A stretch of DNA of 64,000 bases from Acidobacteriota bacterium (GTDB lineage: Bacteria > Pseudomonadota > Alphaproteobacteria > Caulobacterales > Hyphomonadaceae): NCBI GenBank assembly GCA_016712445.1, contig JADJRB010000001.1, positions 1,178,001 to 1,242,000 of the forward strand, given 5' to 3'. Positions 60,059-64,000 of this stretch are shown here, piece after piece. The notes under the pieces were generated by a model. It saw nothing but the letters and a program-made list of their open reading frames with translations, made no database searches and was not told the origin of the DNA. The stretch's first letter is position 1. Each line of letters begins with the position of its first letter. The position numbers were made by a program, and so were the translations under genes.

Positions 60059-61333
60059 TCAGTTGAGTTCATTCACGAAAATGGCGCCGTCCTTCATCAC
60101 GAAGTCGACGTCCTCGAGCTGGCGAACGTCCGCCAGCGGATCACCGTCGACGGCGATGATGTCGGCGCGCTTGCCGGCGGTCAGGCTGCCGATCTCGGCG
60201 GTCAGTCCGAACAGTTCGGCATTGCCCATGGTGGCGGCGCGGATCGCTTCGGCGGGGCTCATGCCCCACTGGACCATGTAGGCGAACTGGCGCGCATTGA
60301 AACCGTGCGTGTAGACGCCGGCGTCGGTGCCGAAAGCCATCTTGGCGCCGGCCTTCACGGCGGCCTGGAAGCGTTCGCGCTGGGCCTTGCCGACGGTCTT
60401 CTCCTTCTCAAGCGATTCCGGAAGGATGCCGGCGGCCTCGCCCTCGCTGAGGATGAAGTCCGACACGTAGATATCCATCGACAGGAAGGTGCCCTTCTTG
60501 ACCGCGAGCTTCAGGCTTTCGTCCGTGATCAGACTGGCGTGCTCGACCGAATCGACGCCGGCTTCGAGCGCGGTCTGGATGCCCTTCGCGCCGTGCGCGT
60601 GGACGGCAACCTTGAGGCCGAGCTCGTGGGCTTCGTCGACGATCGCCTTCATTTCCTCGAAGGTGAACTGCTGGGCGCCGATGGTCGTGCCCTTGGAGAG
60701 CACGCCGCCGGTGCCGCAGAACTTAATCACCTGCGCGCCATACTTCTTGTTCTCGCGTACCTTCTGGCGCACCGCCCACGGACCATCGGCCACGCCGCCG
60801 CCGACCGAGTGGTCCTCGTAGGGCAGGAGGTTCGAATCGCAGTGCCCGCCGGTGATGCCGATCGACTGGCCGGCCGGAATGATCCGAGGGCCCGGAACCT
60901 CGCCCGAGTCGATGGCGTCCTTCAGGTCGACATCGGTGAAGCCCGGCGCGCCGAGATTGCGCACTGTGGTGAAGCCGGCGCGCAGGGTCTTCTCGGCATT
61001 CGCGACGCCGGAGATGGCGGCGCGCGGGGTGGAGACAGTCAGGCGCCGGTAGCCGTGCAGGTCCGACCGGTTGGTCAGGTGGACGTGGCTGTCGGAGAGG
61101 CCCGGCAGCAGGAAGGCGCCGTGCATGTCGATCCGGTCCGCACCGGTTGCGCCCAACGTTCCGGCGCGGCCGATGGCCTTGATCTTCCCGTCCTCGATGA
61201 GGACGTCGTGGTCCTTCATGATGACGCCGCGCTCGACATCCAGCACATGGCCGCCGCTGAGCAAGGTGGTCTCGGCCGACGCGGCGAAGGCAAGGGCGGC
61301 AAGGCCGGCGGCGGCGAGCAAGGGGCGAAGCAT
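60059..61333 (-). CDS. Exported amidohydrolase (imidazolonepropionase-like family)
   Basis: 424 aa. Signal peptide about 1-21 (LAALAFAASAET). Metal ligands HVH in GLSDSHVHL, Lys in AQVIKFCGTGGV, His in VAVHAHGAKG and VEHASL, Asp in FGTDAGV. Such periplasmic amidohydrolases include dipeptidase- and carboxypeptidase-like enzymes. Its place beside the TonB receptor suggests degradation of an imported substrate. Confidence 0.9.
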   Translation of the reverse strand: MLRPLLAAAGLAALAFAASAETTLLSGGHVLDVERGVIMKDHDVLIEDGKIKAIGRAGTLGATGADRIDMHGAFLLPGLSDSHVHLTNRSDLHGYRRLTVSTPRAAISGVANAEKTLRAGFTTVRNLGAPGFTDVDLKDAIDSGEVPGPRIIPAGQSIGITGGHCDSNLLPYEDHSVGGGVADGPWAVRQKVRENKKYGAQVIKFCGTGGVLSKGTTIGAQQFTFEEMKAIVDEAHELGLKVAVHAHGAKGIQTALEAGVDSVEHASLITDESLKLAVKKGTFLSMDIYVSDFILSEGEAAGILPESLEKEKTVGKAQRERFQAAVKAGAKMAFGTDAGVYTHGFNARQFAYMVQWGMSPAEAIRAATMGNAELFGLTAEIGSLTAGKRADIIAVDGDPLADVRQLEDVDFVMKDGAIFVNELN

Positions 61334-61444
61334 GGGGTGTCTCCGGAGCGGTTTTGCAAGACCTAGCCGCGCAAGGCTGGCTTGCCTAGGCGGCGCGCAA
61401 AATCCGGGTGGCGGGCGCTCCGGCAGCCTCGTATAGGAGCAGCC

Positions 61445-62353
61445 ATGACCACGCCCGTGCGCTTTGGATTTTTCGCTGCCCTTGGCGCCTACCTGATCTG
61501 GGGCAGCCTGCCGCTTTATATCCGGGCGATGCGCCATGTCGGGGCGTTCGAGCTCCTGGCCCACCGGATCATCTGGTCGGTGCCGACGGCGATTGCACTG
61601 ATCGCGGTGGCGGCCAACTGGCGCGATGTGAAGGCGGCCTTCTCGGGCTCGAACCTCAAATGGCTGGCCTTGTCCGGACTGCTGATCGGGGTGAACTGGT
61701 CGACCTATATCTGGGCGGTGAATGCCGACCGGGCGATGGAAGCCTCGCTCGGCTATTTCATCAACCCGCTCGTCAATGTGCTGCTCGGCATGCTGATCTT
61801 CTCGGAAAAGCTGCGCAAGGCGCAGTGGGTGGCGGTCGCCGTGGCGACGGCGGGCGTGGCGGTGATTGCGTTTGCCTTCGGGCGCGTGCCCTGGGTGGCG
61901 CTGGTGCTGTGCACGACGTTCGGGGCCTATTCGGTGATCCGCAAGCAGGTCGCCATCGACAGCCGCGCGGGTTTCCTGGTCGAGGTCGCGCTGCTTGCGC
62001 CGGTGGCTGTGGCCTGGCTCACCTGGTTTGCCAACCAGCCGGGCGGGCGCTGGATGGGGGAGGGCGGAGCCGACGTGTTCCTGCTGATGGCCGCAGGGCC
62101 GATCACGGCGGTGCCGCTGATCCTGTTCGCGCTGGCGGCCAAGCGGCTGAAACTCTCAACGGTCGGGATGATGCAGTATATCGGGCCGACCATCCAGTTC
62201 CTGATCGCGCTCTTCGTTTTCAAGGAAGGCTTCAGCCCGCTACATGCCGTCGGCTTCGCCGGGATCTGGACGGCGCTGGTGATCTTTACCGCCGACAGTC
62301 TGATGGGCGATGCGAAGGCGCGCCGCCTCGCGCGGACGGCCCGGCCGGCCTGA
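61445..62353 (+). CDS. rarD: EamA-family transporter RarD
   Basis: 302 aa, about ten membrane helices in two EamA repeats. Start GFFAALGAYLIWGSLPLYI and HRIIWSVPTAIALI are typical of RarD. Drug/metabolite exporter; substrate unknown. Divergent from the amidohydrolase. Confidence 0.9.
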   Translation: MTTPVRFGFFAALGAYLIWGSLPLYIRAMRHVGAFELLAHRIIWSVPTAIALIAVAANWRDVKAAFSGSNLKWLALSGLLIGVNWSTYIWAVNADRAMEASLGYFINPLVNVLLGMLIFSEKLRKAQWVAVAVATAGVAVIAFAFGRVPWVALVLCTTFGAYSVIRKQVAIDSRAGFLVEVALLAPVAVAWLTWFANQPGGRWMGEGGADVFLLMAAGPITAVPLILFALAAKRLKLSTVGMMQYIGPTIQFLIALFVFKEGFSPLHAVGFAGIWTALVIFTADSLMGDAKARRLARTARPA

Positions 62354-62466
62354 GGCCACCCCAAAAAGAAACGGCGACGCCCGAAGGTGCCGCCGGAGAT
62401 AGGGGTGTGCATGTGAGATCAACGTTGATCTGAAATGGGCTTTGCAATGCCCGTGCCAGACCGGCG

Positions 62467-63087
62467 TCAGGCGCGCGGCGGCGTGAGGGCAAGCCAGATC
62501 GCGATGCCCATGAGGAGGCCTGCGAACGTGAGCCGCGCGGCGAGCGAGGTGCGCCAGCCTTCGAGCCGTGTGCCAGCATGGCCCGCCACGAGGACGATAC
62601 CGACGTGGACGAGCGTGGCGACGCTGAGATGGATCAGGCCGAGCACGAGGCTCTGCACCCAGACGGGCAGGCCGTGCGAGGGCGCGATGAACTGGTTGAT
62701 CAGCAGGACATAGAAGGCGAGGGCCTTCGGGTTGAGGACATTGGCGACGAGGCCGCTCCGGAAACCATACGCGCCGCCGCGCTGGGCGAGCGATGCGGAG
62801 CCGCCATCGGACCAGGCTTCCCAGGCAAGGTAGAGCATGAAGGCGATGCCGGCCCAATGTAGGGCGGTGTGGATGCTCGGCACCGAAATCAGAAGGGCGG
62901 TGAGGCCGGTGACCGCGGCGACCAGCTGCACGCTGAGGCCGAGCGCGATGCCGGCGACCGCAGCGAAGCCGATCTTGTGGCCGTCGCGCAAGGTGAGCGC
63001 CGCGAGCCAGCCCATGTTGGGGCCAGGCGTCAGCTCGATGATCGCCACTGCGAGCAGGAAGGCCGGCCAGTCGAACCCGTCTGCCAT
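62467..63087 (-). CDS. LysE/RhtB-family amino-acid exporter
   Basis: 206 aa, about six helices. N-terminal VAIIELTPGPNMGWLAALTLRDGHKIGFAAVAGIALGLS is the LysE signature, with GFRSGLVANVLNPKALAFYV in the middle. Probably exports amino acids or derivatives. Its start lies 4 bp after the stop of the upstream hydrolase gene, so the two are probably co-transcribed. Confidence 0.88.
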   Translation of the reverse strand: MADGFDWPAFLLAVAIIELTPGPNMGWLAALTLRDGHKIGFAAVAGIALGLSVQLVAAVTGLTALLISVPSIHTALHWAGIAFMLYLAWEAWSDGGSASLAQRGGAYGFRSGLVANVLNPKALAFYVLLINQFIAPSHGLPVWVQSLVLGLIHLSVATLVHVGIVLVAGHAGTRLEGWRTSLAARLTFAGLLMGIAIWLALTPPRA

Positions 63088-63091
63088 CGGA

Positions 63092-64000
63092 TCAAAGGCA
63101 GCCGGCGACGGCTTCGACGAGGCGGACCGCGCGCGGATCGCCGATCAGCGTGTTCGACTGGCGGTTCATCACATAGGCGCAGGTGAGCGCGCGCGACGGC
63201 GAGGCGATGGCGAGCGAGCCGCCCCAGCCGCAATGGCCGAGACCGTCCTCGAAGGGGCCGAAGGACTTGTAGGTGTTGTGCATGATGCCGGCGCCGAAGC
63301 GCGTGGTCAGCGGCAGCACGAGGTCGGGACCGTCGACACGCGGGCGGGTCAGCGCCTCGAACGTGCCGGGACGGATGAGCCGGCGGCCGCCAAGCAGGCC
63401 GACATGGGCATAGGCATTGTACAGCGTTGCAACCGCCGAGGCCGTGCCATGTCCGTTGGCGGAGGGAATTTCGATCTGGCGCCAGATCGCGCCGCCGCGG
63501 TCGGGCGCAGCCCATTTGCTGACGAACGCGGCGCGGCGGGCGGGCGTGATCTCGCCCAGGTCGGCGAGGGATTTCGGGCGCAGGATTTCCGCGACCCGCG
63601 ACTGGTCCGCGTCCGGCGTGCCGATCTGGAAGTCAATGCCGAGTGGGCTGCAGATGTCTTCGCGCAGGATCGTGCCAAGGGTGCGGCCGGTGATGCGCCG
63701 GACAATCTCGCCGGTGAGGTAGCCCCAGGTCAGCGGATGGTAGCCATGCGCGGTGCCGGGCGGCCACATCGGGGCGAGCTCGGCGAGGGCGGCGGCGCAG
63801 GCGGGCGGGTCGAGCCAGAGCGCCGGGTCGATGGGCTCGGCAAAGCCCGGCAGACCGGCCTGGTGGCTGGCCACCTCGCCGATGGTGATGGCGTCTTTTC
63901 CGGCGGCGGCAAATTCCGGCCAGACTTCGGCGACCGGCGTTTCATAGCCTGCGGGCAGGTCTTCAACCGCCATCGCGAGCACCAGCGCGGCAATGCCCTT
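63092..64000 (-). CDS. Serine hydrolase, class C beta-lactamase fold (5' end outside window)
   Basis: C-terminal 302 codons. The frame stays open to the right edge, and the SxxK nucleophile motif is missing because it lies beyond the window. Visible: VASHQAGLPGF, the Tyr motif in HGYHPLTWGYLTGEIVRRITG, and LGHCGWGGSLAIASPSRALTCAYVMNR, the KTG-like block of esterases. Likely an esterase or hydrolase rather than a drug-resistance enzyme. Confidence 0.85.
   Translation of the reverse strand, partial: KGIAALVLAMAVEDLPAGYETPVAEVWPEFAAAGKDAITIGEVASHQAGLPGFAEPIDPALWLDPPACAAALAELAPMWPPGTAHGYHPLTWGYLTGEIVRRITGRTLGTILREDICSPLGIDFQIGTPDADQSRVAEILRPKSLADLGEITPARRAAFVSKWAAPDRGGAIWRQIEIPSANGHGTASAVATLYNAYAHVGLLGGRRLIRPGTFEALTRPRVDGPDLVLPLTTRFGAGIMHNTYKSFGPFEDGLGHCGWGGSLAIASPSRALTCAYVMNRQSNTLIGDPRAVRLVEAVAGCL

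Noticed and set aside
63092..64000. Antibiotic-resistance beta-lactamase
   Set aside because: The visible motifs fit the broad esterase/serine hydrolase group; the nucleophile region is outside the window and nothing suggests a resistance role.

Overview
The window is a GC-rich (roughly 65% by eye), densely coded alphaproteobacterial chromosome segment. Gene content and order point to the Caulobacterales, probably a Hyphomonadaceae-type bacterium. The evidence is the ppsR / origin / hemE arrangement known from Caulobacter, DUF1013, NtrZ-like and CenR-like proteins, TonB-dependent uptake and GANTC-rich regulatory DNA. The genus cannot be decided from the sequence alone.

Layout. (1) 1-6 kb: sugar epimerase tail, gpmA, a stand-alone RibD-type deaminase, a glycosyltransferase, a GST-like protein, an Hsp20 chaperone with a candidate sigma-32 promoter and RNA thermometer, and a lipoprotein methyltransferase homologue. 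(2) 5.9-11.9 kb: accessory stretch with a TIR-WD40 protein and a TetR-led run of small enzymes (two SRPBCC proteins, a RibD-C/DHFR-like reductase, a 2OG-Fe(II) oxygenase, an ABM monooxygenase, an alpha/beta hydrolase). (3) 12-20 kb: ppa, tRNA-Ala(CGC), carbonic anhydrase, a TetR regulator, DUF1465, DUF1192, quinone oxidoreductase, a DUF1013 regulator, asd, smr, mltA and a Tim44-like gene. (4) 20-35 kb: replication-origin core. secB is followed by a leftward block (dnaQ-coaE-aroE-maf-ppsR), then a 346-bp origin, then a rightward block (hemE-hemH-hemJ-rho-mnmE-mnmG-rsmG-parA-parB). Two perfect parS sites lie inside mnmG and rsmG. holA-lptE-leuS follow. (5) 38-53 kb: envelope, stress and housekeeping genes (porin, NtrZ-like, YggS, L,D-transpeptidase, CenR-like regulator, xth, lolA, thioredoxin-TPR, LON-substrate-domain protein, Trm112, UbiH-type hydroxylase, Amt, FtsK). 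(6) 53.4-64 kb: a repeat-rich intergenic region around an orphan gene, a frameshifted aldo/keto reductase, a TPR-sulfotransferase facing a TonB-dependent receptor, a secreted amidohydrolase, RarD and LysE exporters and a truncated beta-lactamase-fold hydrolase.

The strongest signal outside ordinary genes is the origin between ppsR and hemE. It holds eight GANTC (CcrM-type) sites in 186 bp. Five of them sit inside copies of a 9-mer NTGTGACTC in both orientations, next to a perfect TTAA-N7-TTAA CtrA box and degenerate DnaA boxes. Transcription is leftward in the genes to its left and rightward in the genes to its right, and parS/parAB lie about 7-9 kb away, which fits a bidirectional chromosomal origin controlled by DnaA, CtrA and DNA methylation.
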